A stretch of DNA of 64,000 nucleotides from Cryptomeria japonica (GCF_030272615.1 NW_026729201.1:62001-126000), one strand, 5' to 3'; shown: positions 12,047 through 23,879, numbered from the stretch's first letter. The notes: a model not told the origin generated them from the letters alone. Numbers and translations: made by a program.

Positions 12047-12089
12047 GCGTGGTGGGGGTTTATTCCCTGCCACGTGGGTATTATTAAAT

Positions 12090-12090
12090 T

Positions 12091-12129
<39 letters not shown>

Positions 12130-12131
12130 TT
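12090..12131. repeat. (ATT)n microsatellite
   Basis: TTATTTATTATTATT... of about 40 bp inside the solo LTR. Confidence 0.85.
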
Positions 12132-13684
12132 AAATTAGTTACTGTCAAAAACAACAAACTCAGAAAACCCAATCTCAACAAAGACTTTAAAAAAAAATTC
12201 TTTCCAAAAAACAATGAGTTTTTCTAAAATTTTGCATTTTACAGAATAACCCAGAACAAGAAAATTTTCTTTCAATAAAACACCATATTGGAAAAATGAG
12301 ATTGATTTACACATATTTAACATCAAATCTGCCAAATCCCCAAACTAAATTTCAATTTAAAACTTATTTAAGAGGAGATTCATTGGAGTTTTAAACAAAA
12401 TTTCCTCAAGAATAGCCAAACCCCAAAATTTGGTTTTAATTTTTGAGAACCAATTTATACAAACAAAAATGACATCAGGAGGTTTGATAAGAGAGCAAGG
12501 AGAGTTTGAGTCTCCGATTTCAAGGCAACTCTTCCATTTTCCACACAAATAAGGATTATCTACAAACACAAACAAGTTTCTACAAAAACACCAAAAACAA
12601 TCTTTTTAAAACAAAGAAACCAATGAAATAAACCAAAGGCCTACCTGGTTCAGTAATCCTAGCAAGATTGCAGGAGAGCCCAATCCTCCAGCTCAAGAAA
12701 TTCCTTCTCCTCCCAAAACCCCCAATTTTTTCCATCCAAAAACATTTTCCAAAAAAATCAACCTCCCATATTTTTCCAAAAACCTAGGTTAAATGGGAGA
12801 AGTTTTGACCCAAGTTTTTATTTTAGATTTAAAATATTTTTATAAAAATAAATCCCCAAAAATCATTCTTTTAAACTATATCAATAAATTAAACGTGCTT
12901 TTCAATTTAAAATTGATTTTCTCATATAACTGAAATTAACCTTTCTATTTCCAAAATGCCAACAAGATTAAATGAATTCTATTTCAATTAAATTTAAATC
13001 TTTCTTTTCCAACAACATAAACATAATAAATTTAACATTAAAATTAACCATTAAATTGAACTTGCTACCAACCTGAATTGAGCAATTCAATTAATGATTA
13101 ATCACATAAAAAGGGATTTAGTCCCCAAAATACTAATGCAAAAACACACATTAAATCAAATTAAAGATTAAGGATTAATTACTTGATTTAACCACACACA
13201 AAACATGCAACCCAAGAAAGTCAACCAGATAGATGACTTGCATACCCAACCAAAGGGAATACCGATGACGACTGACGACGCTCACTTGAGCACAACTATG
13301 GTCAAACGAGGATCTTACGACCACTTAATCCAAAATCTAAGGACCAAAGATGTATACTCAACCCTGCGAATCCAGGTGAAGACGAACCTCACACCTAAGC
13401 GGTACTATACCTGCAATCTCCTACAACCAAGAGTCACACAAGCATATATATATATATATATTTAATGAAGGTGTTAGCTTGAGATTAATAACAAGAATCA
13501 GGAAAACAATTAAACTTACATAAGAGTCGATGTGAAAGCACATTAACAAGTACGCACAATAATCATAATATCTGACTACAACATTACATCATGGTAAATC
13601 AACCATCCAAGAATGCCACATAAAAAGTCAACCAAGGTCAAACCAGTTTTACAAAGCTGACTAGGGTAGGGGCACTATATAATT

Positions 13685-14250
13685 AATATTTAAATTGTAT
13701 TTATTTCATTGGTATAGGAAAGTATTTGAATTGATTTAATTAGTTTTATTTTTAAAGCGCAAAAAAAATGAGTTAGGCATTTAAAATTTTATGAAGTACA
13801 TTTTTGAGAAAAAAATAAATTAGAAATAAAAATAAATAAATAAATTGAAAATTGGAAAAATGGCATAAAGGAAAAGAAACTTAGTTTTATTTTCATTCTT
13901 GCATTTTGGGAAAATTGGGTTGTCAAACCCTCTTCTTGAAAATTTTCAAAAATTGGTGGATTGTAATTGTTATGGATTAGATGAGCCTGAAGATTGTATT
14001 GGATTGTGAATATCAAGAGGCATTTACATTGTGTTTGGGATTCCACTTCGTCTTTTTGGATAGAATTGGAGAAATCATGATTTTAGCAAAATCAAAATGA
14101 AAGGTAAATATTGCCCATCTCTTACTTTTTTGAACTACTTTGGTGTTTGAATGGTATGCTCACCCTTAAGGTAGCATAGGTTCTTTTGTAGATTGAGATT
14201 TGAAAAAAAAAGAAGAAAAAGATTAGATGATATTAGATTTTAAATGGTTT
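13685..14250. other. No gene recognised
   Basis: AT-rich sequence with short A-runs; all ORFs are short and lack motifs. Confidence 0.5.
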
Positions 14251-16240
14251 TCCAATTTAAATTTTGGTGGGTGGTATAATCAAGGAGCATACTAGGGGAG
14301 AGGACCCAATAGTTGAATGCATTCTAGTTGTTGTGATAGAAGTTGTTGATTTAATACATGTACTTGTTGATTTGATACTCATACTTGTTAATTTAATGTC
14401 CAATTTTTTTGACAACATTGCACCAATGGTTGTGATTTTAAAGTTGTTATTGTTGATGATGACTACCAATAATTGAATAAAATGTACCATTAGTCATAAA
14501 ATGAATCCAATCATGTGATGCCATGTTAGCTACACAATTATTGGGGCCTCTTTTTCATGACTATTGGTCTCACTTTTTTTTGGGTTGTTTTGGACACCTT
14601 GGCAAAAAGCATGCTAATGTGGTATCATATTTGATGATGTGACTTTGAAATCTTAGTTATAAGAAGGGGACTTGCCAAGTAAGCTGCTGTAAAAAATTGG
14701 GAGTGATTTGAAATGTCCATGTAGGATATTGAAAAGCATGTAGTTAGGGTGCACAACTACTAGGTCATCTCCCCTATTATTCTTAGCAATTAACTACAAC
14801 CCTTTCATTATTAAAACTTATTTGATGTGAGTAAGCTATTTGAAATGAATATATGGCTTGTACGGTTTAGTTATTTGAGCCCTATAGCACTATGAAGACC
14901 ACAATAGAGGATCAACAATTAATATTTGGAAACCCACAATACTACTATATGTTGTTGGTTCAAACAAAACAAGTGAGTTTATTTGTTGTTTACTTCTTTA
15001 GATTTGACTTGTTTTTTAGTGGTATTTCTTTGCTTAGCTTAATCTTCTTTACTATTCTATATAATGATTTATTCTATTTAAACATCATTCACTTCAATGA
15101 TTAAACAACTAAGAGCAATTTTATGTATTATTTAGACTAAAAATGATAAATATTTATCTTGTTTTCTTAACTAAAAAGAAGAAAGGTTTTTTTGTCTGCA
15201 ATGCGGCAAAAGGAATCATTTGATAGGGAAGTGAGAATTCCCCCCGAGACAAAAGACAAATATGTCTCAAAAACTTAGCCAAATCATGCAAGTAAGGAAT
15301 ATGGTCCCAAGGATGTGAGATATCTTGAACAAAATAGGTATGACGCCTTAATTAAATAGAATGAAGGAAATACTTTGGCTTGCACATAAAATGTTTTGAT
15401 GGAGGAGAAATAGATAGACAATGACATGGTGAATGACAATACCATTTTATGTGACAATCCCGATGAGCTTGTTGAGGAGTTGGATGAGGAAAAGGTAGAA
15501 GATCAACTAGACACCATTGAGGATAGATGCATCTCACAATCCATGACAAAGGCATCAAGATTTTTGAAATTGGGGCACCAAAAGAAAGGGAAAGGCAAGA
15601 AATCACTAAAAGAATTAAGGGAATGAGAAGCCACAAAAAGGAATTATACTAGCATTAAAAAGTTTCTATCAAGTAGCAAGGGAGGAGATCCCTCCCTTGG
15701 GAAACAATAAAGGTTGTCACTTGGAATGTCAAGGGTCTCAGGGCCCCTGACAAGAGACGCCTAGTCAGGCTTCAAATCTAGATAATGTCCACAAACTTTT
15801 TCTTTCTTCGAGAAACAAAATTGTCAGGTGAGGGGGGTCAAAAATTCTGGCATACTACAAATGGTGTAATGGGTTCTTTCAACAATCTATTGGATCGATG
15901 AGTGGAATTGGTATCATGTGGAAGGACAAAGAGTTAACTATGAATGTCTTGGTGGTGAATCCTAATTGGATTGCTACCAAAGAATATTCACTCTCTTTAA
16001 ACGAAGGCTTTATTGCAATTTGTGTATTATTAGAAAAATACATACATTAATAATAAAAAGAATGTGTAAGACAATGCCTTTCAAAACAAAAAATATTGAA
16101 AGAAACAATTTAAGTTTGAATACAACTTAATTTTTTTTACTAACTAAATTGATTTTTAATATTAATAAAATAAATTAAATATTTAAAAAAATGATGATAA
16201 AATAAATTTGGGAGGTGATGCAAACATAATCTATTCAGTA
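14251..16240 (+). repeat. Dispersed repeat R2, copy 1 (interrupted)
   Basis: It matches 31,900-32,640 on the same strand. Shared parts are the GGTATAATC-AGGAGCATA start (14,272 vs 31,929), the TTATTCTTAGCAA...GAGTAAGCT segment (14,775 vs 31,954), TCATTCACTTCAAT-TTAAACAA, and the ATTAATAATAAAAAGAATGT...AAATAAATTTGG end. This copy holds about 490 bp (roughly 14,285-14,770) missing from the second copy. It also contains a LINE fragment (about 15,180-16,015) where the second copy runs straight through. The repeat itself shows no coding motif. Confidence 0.6.
15180..16015 (+). pseudogene. LINE 5' fragment: ORF1 tail and AP-endonuclease start
   Basis: The first part encodes an acidic then Lys-rich segment (about 15,426-15,626) like the tail of a LINE ORF1. 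From 15,710 the frame reads VVTWNVKGL, then APDKRRLVRL, a stop, and FFFLRETKLS, which are the first two motifs of the apurinic endonuclease domain of L1-type LINEs (WNxRG and xxQETKL). That enzyme nicks target DNA for reverse transcription. The active-site Asn of WNVKG is kept, but Gln of QETK is Arg here and stops intervene. The fragment ends near 16,015 before the catalytic His/Asp motifs. It sits inside repeat R2. Confidence 0.55.
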
Positions 16241-16689
16241 TTCCTTGGACTCAAAGAATATATTTTTTATTAGAATGAGAGGGTTTCGCGTGGATTTCAT
16301 AGGCTGTAGCTATTCTGGCTCCAAAATGGCATGCCATGGCATGATGCCTCTCCAAAATCGTATGCCCTCCCATGATGCCATGAGACACATTCTGGGACCC
16401 ACCATCGGGATGACGTGGAGGTATGTTGCCATTTTACGGTTGGCAAAAAGTATTTGCACATGCCGAACATTTGTCGGCCACTCTCACGATCACGACGTCA
16501 TGAGCAACAGCATCAAGATTTAAAATTGTTTTCAGCGCACCATTTTAAAATAAAAAATCTTTCCCGCCCAACCATATCAAAAAAGAGTGTGATGTATTCA
16601 TTTTCCCATTTGTGACATGGAGATCATTGTAGACATTTTGGAAGTAAGGAAGTAAGTGAAGAAAATGATGTATGTGAAATATTAAGGTA
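16241..16689. other. GC-richer island, no supported gene
   Basis: A GC-richer patch contains repeated GGCATG/CATGATGCC words and palindromic CATGCCATGGCATG. A 92-residue ORF (16,245-16,523) has no recognisable motif. It holds one copy of the GGCTGTAGCTATTCTGGC motif (16,302-16,320). Confidence 0.35.
16302..16330 (+). repeat. GGCTGTAGCTATTCTGGC motif, copy 1
   Basis: GGCTGTAGCTATTCTGGCTC followed by CAAAA and a GCATG. The same block recurs at 17,664-17,694, and in diverged form at 21,113-21,142. A shorter inverted match (GCCAGAATAG) lies near 22,365. Confidence 0.6.
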
Positions 16690-17155
16690 GACCTATTATG
16701 CAAAATATAGGTTGAAGGGTTTATGTAAGAAGCAGAGCAGCAACCAGTACTGGATCAGGCATTATAGATGCTATTGTAAAGCAGTACAAGATATTGGATT
16801 TGTATAATCCACATTGTAAGTCAATGAGACTTTCCATTGAGCAGTGAGCTCTAGGCAGTTGGCCTTCCTGCATGTGCAGGCCCCTATTGTAAGTAATATT
16901 CTCTTATTGGCCAGTGAGTGAATATTGTGGGTCACAAATCCCACCGAGGTTTTTCCCACATCGGGTTTCCTCGTTAAATCCTTGTGTTATGGTGTGCTTT
17001 TCATGTGGATGTTCTTAATTCTATTTATTACATTATTTCTTGCATACCGATACATTGTTATAATATGTTCTGCATGTTTTAAGATAAGAAATTCTAATTA
17101 CCGGTTAGATATTGATTCACCCCCCCTCTCAGTATCTGTGGGATTCCTAACACAG
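16690..17155 (+). mobile_element. Copia-type LTR fragment (R-U5 end)
   Basis: The sequence resembles the R-U5 halves of the Copia LTRs at 33,532-47,408 and 49,876-51,104 (both reversed there). Shared elements are AGTCAATGAGACT, GAGCAGTGAGCTCTAGG, a GTGGGTCACAAATCCCACC-GAGGTTTTTCC block, and the terminal GATTCACCCCCCCTCTCAG...CCTAACA. It ends in ...CTAACA at 17,151. No primer-binding site (TGGTATCAGAG) follows, so it is a solo or truncated LTR. The U3 start was not located. Confidence 0.5.
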
Positions 17156-20029
17156 ATCATGGATTGTTGGAGCAAAGCCATGAAAGTAGGTATGTCGTTG
17201 AAACATGATTATTCATGGCCTGGGCGCTGTCTCACACTTCCAGAACAAAAAGACACAAGATAAAATACCATTTATCACATTAAGTCTAACTACATAGACA
17301 GAGGTTTTCAAATCCCTGTGAAGCCGCTCTCAATGAACAAATCAAGTAATGTCCTGTTTAGGGTATTTCATTTTCATTTTCTTGTTTCGATTGTCATTTC
17401 TTCGGCTATTGGGTTCAGCAACCCGAATGAAATCTATTCCTTTTCAGCTAGATGATTTATTGCAATGTAATTCCATTATGGTAAATGGGTCATGATCTAC
17501 ATTGAGTGATTTATATCGATTATAATTTTTTGGGGTTGCTTTTACTTCTGTATGGTTTAATCTGACACCATTTTGTTTTTGGCAACTGTACCCAATGATA
17601 GTAACAATGAGAAGCAGATTCGCGTGATTAAGCAGAATAATAATGGTGGAAGCGTAAGTGGAAGGCTGTAGCTATTCTGGCTACAAAACCGCATGACACA
17701 TGATTTTTTTTATATATTTTTTTGTTGTCTTTGCATTTAGAAAGGAAATTTTTATTTTATAAATGTATTGGTTTTGGTCTTTTAATGGATGCAAATACTG
17801 TTATGCTTCTATTGTTGCAGGTCAAATTTCTTCTATGCCACAATCTGGACATTGTTTTAGGAATCATGAAATTCAAGTTCTTGTAAGCTTTTTTTAAAAT
17901 TAATTATAAGTATCAATTTTTTTTTATAGATTCTGACCCGTTAATTGTATAATCATGCTTTGCTATTTGGGATGCCAAAGAAGCAGCCATGAAAAGAAAA
18001 CTAGATGGGAGTAAGAAATATGGGACATAAGTGGATAAAAATGGGAGCGAAGCATATTCAAATATTTAAGCAGAGGGAATAGAAGAGTTTATGTTTTAGA
18101 TTTACAAATTTAAAAAAATATTGATACTGGTGTCTATAGGATGGAATAGAGGAGACTGAGTAGATACAAAAATGGAGTGCATAGAGAGAAAAGATGATGC
18201 ACAACTGATTTGTGGGTCAAGGTGTGGTAAGTTTGTTGGATGGAGTGCATATTATGGAGAGGTAAATACAGAGAATGGGTACAGAAAATGGAAGATTTGC
18301 TTTTTTCATTTTATATCTAGTGGCATCTTCATTTAAACAACTGTCAGATTTCTTATTTATGTGGGTTGTGTGTGACGTGGTTATTATGAGGTCCAACAAC
18401 ACAAAAAAATGTTTTTGATATGTTGTATATGATAGGCTTTTAAATGGTGAAAAGTGCTTGTAGGGGTTGAACAGTGAATTCTTGTTGTGACTTTATCTGT
18501 TTTCTCTTTTTTTTTAATGGAAGAATAAATATTGATTACATAAATGGTTTGAAAAAAGCACATTTGCAGTGGTGACAGGTTATACAATCTTATGTATTTG
18601 ATGCTTATAGATGAGTATTTGATATTGAAGATAATTTTTTTTTTATCTGATAATAAAAAGTGAATAATGACACTTGTGTTGTATTTTATGTATCTTTAAG
18701 CACAAAGAAATATAGTTGTTCTTTCTGACATTTTCTATAATCTTTTATTACTCATGTAATTGAAATAGTTTAGATTTTTTTGTTGTCTATATAATTTGGT
18801 TAAGGATAAAAATGTTGGGTAAAATTAGATTTTAGTGGCTAAAAGTTCAAATGAGACATTATATTAATATGGGCATCTCAATAGTTGAAAAATGTTTAAA
18901 AGTCATCTTATTTTCAAGAAATTGGATATAAGAAAAAATTTCAATAGTAAGGATTCAAATTACCAAATTAATATTAGTCAATTTATTATGAAGAATTTGA
19001 ATGGTAATTAAGTTTTTAATAAATAATTGAGAACTACTTGTCCAATATATCTAATATTTGTCTTTGTTGCTCTATTTTATGTAATTTTAATCTTTACCTT
19101 TGTTCATTGTTGAATGTAAATTTGTCTTGAGTCAAAATTAGTACTTAGGGTATTGAAAAAAAATCCTAGTTTGACAAAAAACCCTCCATAAAAATGGCAA
19201 TTTAGATATTGAGTCCATAATAAATTTTTAAAATATATAATAGAAATATTAAATGTTAGAACTTTAATGTTAATTATTTTTAAATCATATTTGTAAAATT
19301 TAATTAAAAATTTCAAAATTATTTTCTATAAAGCAAATTGAATAATGAATTGAAATCTACCCAACCAAAATTCTACTACCAACTATTTTTTAAAATTTTA
19401 TTTTTTTAATTTTTAATTAAAAAAGCATATCTAGAATGATTTTAGTTGCCCCAAAATTAAATTATGGGTTACTATTGTTGTCTAGCCTTGAGGGTTTGTA
19501 TTGCATGTTAAAATTCCATCAAATGGTTAAGGCTAAAACTTGTCATAGTGTTATTGTGAAGAACAAGAGTTAATTTCATAATGTCTAATATTCAACATCA
19601 TTAGATGATTAAAAATTAGACAACTTCAATTATTTTGTGGGAGAGGATAATAAATTTGAAAATAAGAATATTATATTAAATAAATATGTAAAGATAAAAC
19701 ATGAAAATAATCAATTAGATAGTAAATCGTGAATCCTTCAAAACCTAAAAAGTCATGTTTTGGGGTGTGCAAACCTCTGATACTTGAAAAGGAAGGTTGT
19801 GATACCAAACCAATCATTTGAGATGAGCGATAGGAATGTGCACTTGGAGCTGGAATTGCGTAGATAATAGATGTTGGGTATGTTGTGAAATGTAGATTAA
19901 TATAGTGTATTTTGAAACACGTTATGTTTTGAAACACATTCTTTTATAAAATTCCCTATACTTTCCTTATAATATGTGGTAAGGGGTTGCTCTTATTATA
20001 ATAAGCTTCAAAATATAGAAAGGGAGAAG
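17156..20029. other. AT-rich, no gene recognised
   Basis: Nearly 2.9 kb with no coding motif on either strand. It includes a second copy of the GGCTGTAGCTATTCTGGC motif (17,664-17,694). From 18,600 to 19,700 the DNA is very A/T-rich. Confidence 0.5.
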
Positions 20030-20640
20030 GGAAGAAAGGAACGAAGATACCTAGAAAGGGGAGGGAGGGATAAGAGGAGAGATGAAAGAATAAAGAGAGA
20101 GAGAGAGGGGGGGGAGAGAGAGAGAGGGGGGGGATTAAGAAGGGATTGAGGGAGAGGTAGACATGGATGGAGTGAAAAACCTAGGGAAGGAGGAGATAAA
20201 GAGGTGAAGGAAGAGAGAGAAGAGAAGGAGAGATTTTAGAAATAGATAGGTGTAAAGGGGGAGGGAGATAGAGGGGGAGAGAGAGGTAGAGAACTAGAGG
20301 GGACAAATAGATAGATGAGAGAACCTAGATGGGGAAAGAGAGATGAGAGACCTAGATGGTGAGATAGAGGATTGAGATAGATAGAGGGGGATAGAGAGAG
20401 GTGGGTAATGAGACATGGATGTAGAGGTTGATAGGTGGGGAGGAAGGGAGTGAGAAACCTAGAGAGAGGAGAGAAAGGCGATGACCTAGATAGTAGAGAC
20501 AAAATACTAGAGGAAGACAAAATAAAAGAGTATGGGGTAGCAAGATAGACATGGGGGTATGTATAGATGGGGAGATATAGAGGGAGAGGGAAAGAAAGGG
20601 AGGGAGATACCTAGAGAGAGGAGGGATGCAAAAGAGGAGA
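20030..20640. repeat. GA-rich minisatellite with CCTAGA punctuation
   Basis: About 600 bp of purine-rich plus strand. GGGAGATAGAGG-like words are broken by CCTAG(A) at irregular intervals (near 20,050, 20,180, 20,325, 20,350, 20,456, 20,488 and 20,610). The Pro/Leu/Ser-rich ORFs on the minus strand are by-products of the repeat. Confidence 0.85.
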
Positions 20641-20846
20641 GACATACTAAATCTACTCAAAATATGAACTAAGAAAGTAAATAAGCATATAATGAACTCA
20701 GAAAATAAACTTTGTCAAGATCTATTATTTTCAACTCACCTTCATGTTATGCATGAATTCTTCTTTTTTATGCTAAGTTCATCATAACTCGGATCTGGGA
20801 TATATTACAATCTTCAAACATGATAGGTTATTGTTAGGATGTTGTA

Positions 20847-21116
20847 TAATATGAAGGTAACCATAAGATAACATTGTAGATTATTGATCGAATTTCATAT
20901 AACATGAAAGTTATTACAAGATAACATGATTGATTATTGACTATATTACAAAATCCTGTGAACAATCTACCATTTTTTCTTGTAAAAAACCTTCGTGTTA
21001 TACAAAATATGGTCAATAATCTATCATGTTATCCTATAGAAACCTTCATGTTATACGAAATCTGGTCAATAATCTACAATTTTGTCTCATGGTTACCTTC
21101 ATGTTATATGATGGTT
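20847..21116. repeat. Fold-back repeat made of 50-bp tandem halves
   Basis: The left arm (about 20,847-20,945) is the reverse complement of the right arm (about 21,010-21,116) at high identity, with a spacer of about 65 bp. Each arm contains two related halves of the type ATAACATGAAGGT-ACC...GATTATTGA. The whole could fold into a hairpin of about 100 bp. Confidence 0.75.
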
Positions 21117-21142
21117 GCAGCTAAACTGGCTCCAAAACTGCA
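21113..21142 (+). repeat. GGCTGTAGCTATTCTGGC motif, diverged copy
   Basis: GGTTGCAGCTAAACTGGCTC followed by CAAAACTGCAC, directly abutting the fold-back at 20,847-21,116. Confidence 0.45.
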
Positions 21143-21360
21143 CATCAATCAAATGAAAAGTTAATAACACGAATTTTTTCAAAAATTATAGATCATTGAT
21201 TGTGATCAGCAGATTTAACTGTGGCTTTGATCATGATCGAGATTGACAAAGATTGACTGAGGAGATGGAGGGAGGGAAGGTGAGAGAGAGAGAGAGAGGA
21301 TGAGAGATAGAGGCAAAGAGAGAGTATAAGAGAGAAAGAATGGGAGAGAGAGAGAGAGAG
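21143..21360. repeat. AT-rich leader and (GA)n tract
   Basis: It contains TGATCATGATCGA palindromes (about 21,200-21,245) and then GA-rich sequence (21,262-21,360) reaching the fold-back element's left terminus. Confidence 0.6.
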
Positions 21361-22576
21361 GATTCATGGAACATTGTTTAGGCACATAGCGTGTTGATGG
21401 AAGATTCGACTAACATAGCGTGTTAGTCGCTTTTGCTGATTCGTGGAGTGCGTGGCCGCCATTTCCTTTTGCCCCGCAAAACAACAAATTTGACTAACTT
21501 AGCGTGTTAGTAGCTTTCGCTGATTCACGGGTTGTGTGACCACCATTTCATTTTACCCTGCGAAACGGTGAATTCAACTAACATGGCATGTTAGTCACTT
21601 TCACTGATTCGCGGACTGTGTGGCTGCCATTTCTTTTTGCCTTGCGAAATAACAAATTCGACTAACATGGCATGTTAGTTGATTTCGCTGATTCACGGGC
21701 TGCGTGACTGCAATTTCCTTTTGGACCGCGAAACAGCAAATTTGACTAACATAGCGTGTTAGTCACTTTCGTTGATTCGCGGATTGCATGGGCACAATTT
21801 CCTTTTGCCTTGCAAAATGATGGTTTTGACTAACATGGCGTGTTAGTCGTTTTCTTTGATTCTTGGATTGCATGGCTGCCATTTCCTTTTGCCATGCGAA
21901 ACGACAAATTTGACTAACATGGTGTTTTTGTAGCTTTCATTGATTCATGGGCTGCGTGGCCACTATTTCCTTTTGCCCCGCAAAATGGTGAATTCAACAA
22001 ACATGGCATGTTAGTCACTTTCGGTGATTTGTGGACTGCATGGCTACCATTTCTTTTTGCCTTGCGAAACAACAAATTCGACTAACATAGAATGTTAGTC
22101 AATTTCACTGATTCATGGACTGTGTGGTTGCCATTTCCTTTTGGACTGCGAAACAACAAATTTGACTATCATAGCATGTTAGCCACTTTCACTGATTCAT
22201 GGACTGTGTGGCCGCCATTTCCTTTTGCCCCGTGAAATAGCGAATTCAACTAACATAGCATGTTAGTTGCTTTTGCTCATTCGCAGACTAACATGCTATG
22301 TTTGGCAAATTCGCTATTTCATGGGGCAAAAGGAAGGTTGTGTCTATTGTTGGTGTGTAAAGCCAGAATAGACGAGTCCACCAAAATGAAATGGTGGCCA
22401 TGTAGCCTGCGAATCAGCGAAAGCTACTAACATGCTATGTTAGTCGAATTTGTTGTTTCGCGGGGCAAAAGTAAATCGCAACCATGCAGTCTGCGAATCA
22501 ACGAAAGTGACTAACATGCTATGTTAGTCAAATCTTCCATCAACATGCTATGTGCCTAAATAATGTTCCATGAATC
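21361..22576. mobile_element. Fold-back element with terminal inverted repeats
   Basis: The left end GATTCATGGAACATTGTTTA (from 21,361) and the right end (to 22,576) are reverse complements over at least 85 bp. The match includes the GGCACATAGC and GTTGATGGAAGATT segments and the first GACTAACA...TGTTAGTC box. The similarity continues outside as GA on the left and CT on the right. Between the termini lies an 84-bp tandem array in direct orientation, then about two and a half diverged units in inverse orientation (about 22,285-22,520). No transposase is encoded. The layout matches a fold-back or MITE-like non-autonomous DNA element. The mobilising family is unknown. Confidence 0.7.
21408..22331 (+). 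repeat. 84-bp tandem array, 11 units
   Basis: The GACTAAC (or AACTAAC) landmark falls at 21,408, 21,492, 21,576, 21,660, 21,744, 21,828, 21,912, 21,996, 22,080, 22,164 and 22,248, exactly 84 bp apart every time with no indel. Each unit holds an 8-bp palindrome GACTAACA / TGTTAGTC, a CTGATTCG-GG-CTG-GTGG stretch and CCATTTCCTTTTG followed by a GCGAAA box. Units 2, 3 and 4 resemble units 7, 8 and 9 most, which suggests a higher-order repeat of 5 x 84 = 420 bp. Confidence 0.9.
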
Positions 22577-23460
22577 TTGTCTCTCTCTGACGAAACCTTC
22601 TTCGGTTTATTCCTCTAGTTGTTGCATCGGCCTTCAGAATGAAGTCACTTAATACTTCATCCAATGGTCCCATGACATTTAACTTTCTTTTTGATCGACG
22701 TAACTTTCACCGATTGCTTCATCGGGCGTTGGCATAGCATATTTTCCTTGCTTCTGATATTTATAGTCTCCCTGATAGATCCGCCCTCTGTGACATTCTG
22801 CCCAAAATGCATATCCTCGACAGTGTATGTTATCCTGATGAGTCTAACTCCCCTTATTTCTTGGTATCACTTTATCAGAGAGAGTCTCTCTGATAGAGTC
22901 ACCTTCTCCATTTAGTGCATCAGGTATCAGTGTAACATAAATTGGGACCTCCCAATAACCTGATGTCACCGCTATGAAGACATCACTCCATCGGTTATCG
23001 GTAAGAGCTCCATCGATAACCCCATCGAGTATTAGGATGATATTTTTTCCTCGTTGCCAATAGTGTATGGTATCCCGATGACTCCGACCTCCTATCATAT
23101 CATCACCGTAACTTGTCTTGATGGATTTCCACTTAGTCGCACCTTTTCCTACCACTCATGCTTTAGGAAACACCCTCAGCATGAGTTACTCCAATCAACA
23201 TACTCATTCCTCCTTAGGCGATCTCATCGGGATCACTTATGCCAATAAGAAAAATTTTGTAGTTTTTACAAAAGAAATCCCTCTTTATGGATGCAACTTT
23301 TAATAATCATACCGAAGAGTTTCTCCAACACCATTTACCTCTTTGCACATGATCACAACCCTGCTCTGTGCCAACCTTCCAAAAATTACTCTTGCAATGA
23401 GACTAATTGTGAAGATGAGGATTGCCAGAATGCCATCATACTCAACACTTCCCTTGAATA
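22577..23460. other. No supported gene; GC-richer spacer
   Basis: ORFs of about 100 residues occur on both strands (for example minus 22,844-23,155), but none shows a family motif. CATCGG/TATCGG words are frequent, suggesting old repeat structure. It contains the perfect palindrome at 22,873-22,895. Confidence 0.4.
22873..22895. repeat. Perfect 23-bp palindrome
   Basis: TATCAGAGAGA, a single central G, then TCTCTCTGATA. Confidence 0.9.
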
Positions 23461-23872
23461 TGCCTCCCTCTCTCTCCCATTATTTCTCTCTTAAGTCTCT
23501 CTCCTCCTTGCCTCTATCTCTCTCTCTTTCTATCCATATCTCTCTACCTCTATCTCACTATCTCTCTCTTATTCACTCCATCTCTCCTACTCAAAATTCC
23601 TCTCCATATCCCTCTCTATCTCTCTATATCCCCCTCTATCTATATCACTCTTTCCCCCCTCTATCTATTATATCTCCCTCTCACTCCCCTCCATTTTTAT
23701 CTCTTTCCATCCATATCTTTCTCTACCTCTATCTCCCTCTCTATATATTGGGCTATAATTCCCTCTCCCTCCTCCATGTTTATCTCCCTTCTCTCTATCC
23801 CTCTTTATATCCCCCCACTCTATCTTTCCCCATCTCTCACTCTCTCACTCTCTCTATCCCTTACCTATATCA
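23461..23872. repeat. CT-rich polypyrimidine tract
   Basis: About 410 bp of CTCTCT, CCCTCT and TATCTC words on the plus strand, the complement-type of the GA tracts elsewhere. ORFs here (Ser/Leu/Pro) are artefacts. Confidence 0.9.
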
Positions 23873-23879
23873 AGTGGGT

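Larger units (their letters stand above)
9511..13679. mobile_element. Solo LTR, 4169 bp, with 5-bp TSD
   Basis: Begins TGTAATGCCCC and ends GGGGCACTATA. The end differs from a perfect inverted match to the start (GGGGCATTACA) by two transitions, so the original element would have had TG...CA termini. It is flanked by TAATT at 9506-9510 and again at 13,680-13,684, a 5-bp target-site duplication. There is no ORF above 90 residues and no gag or pol motif inside, which fits a solo LTR left by recombination between two LTRs. About 4.2 kb is long for an LTR but within the range of large plant Ty3-gypsy elements. Orientation is not determined. It accounts for the whole gene-free 9.5-13.7 kb interval. 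Confidence 0.6.

Noticed and set aside
22844..23155. 103-residue minus-strand ORF (MVGKGATKWKSIK...)
   Set aside because: No family motif and overlaps a plus-strand ORF of similar quality; cannot be supported as a gene.
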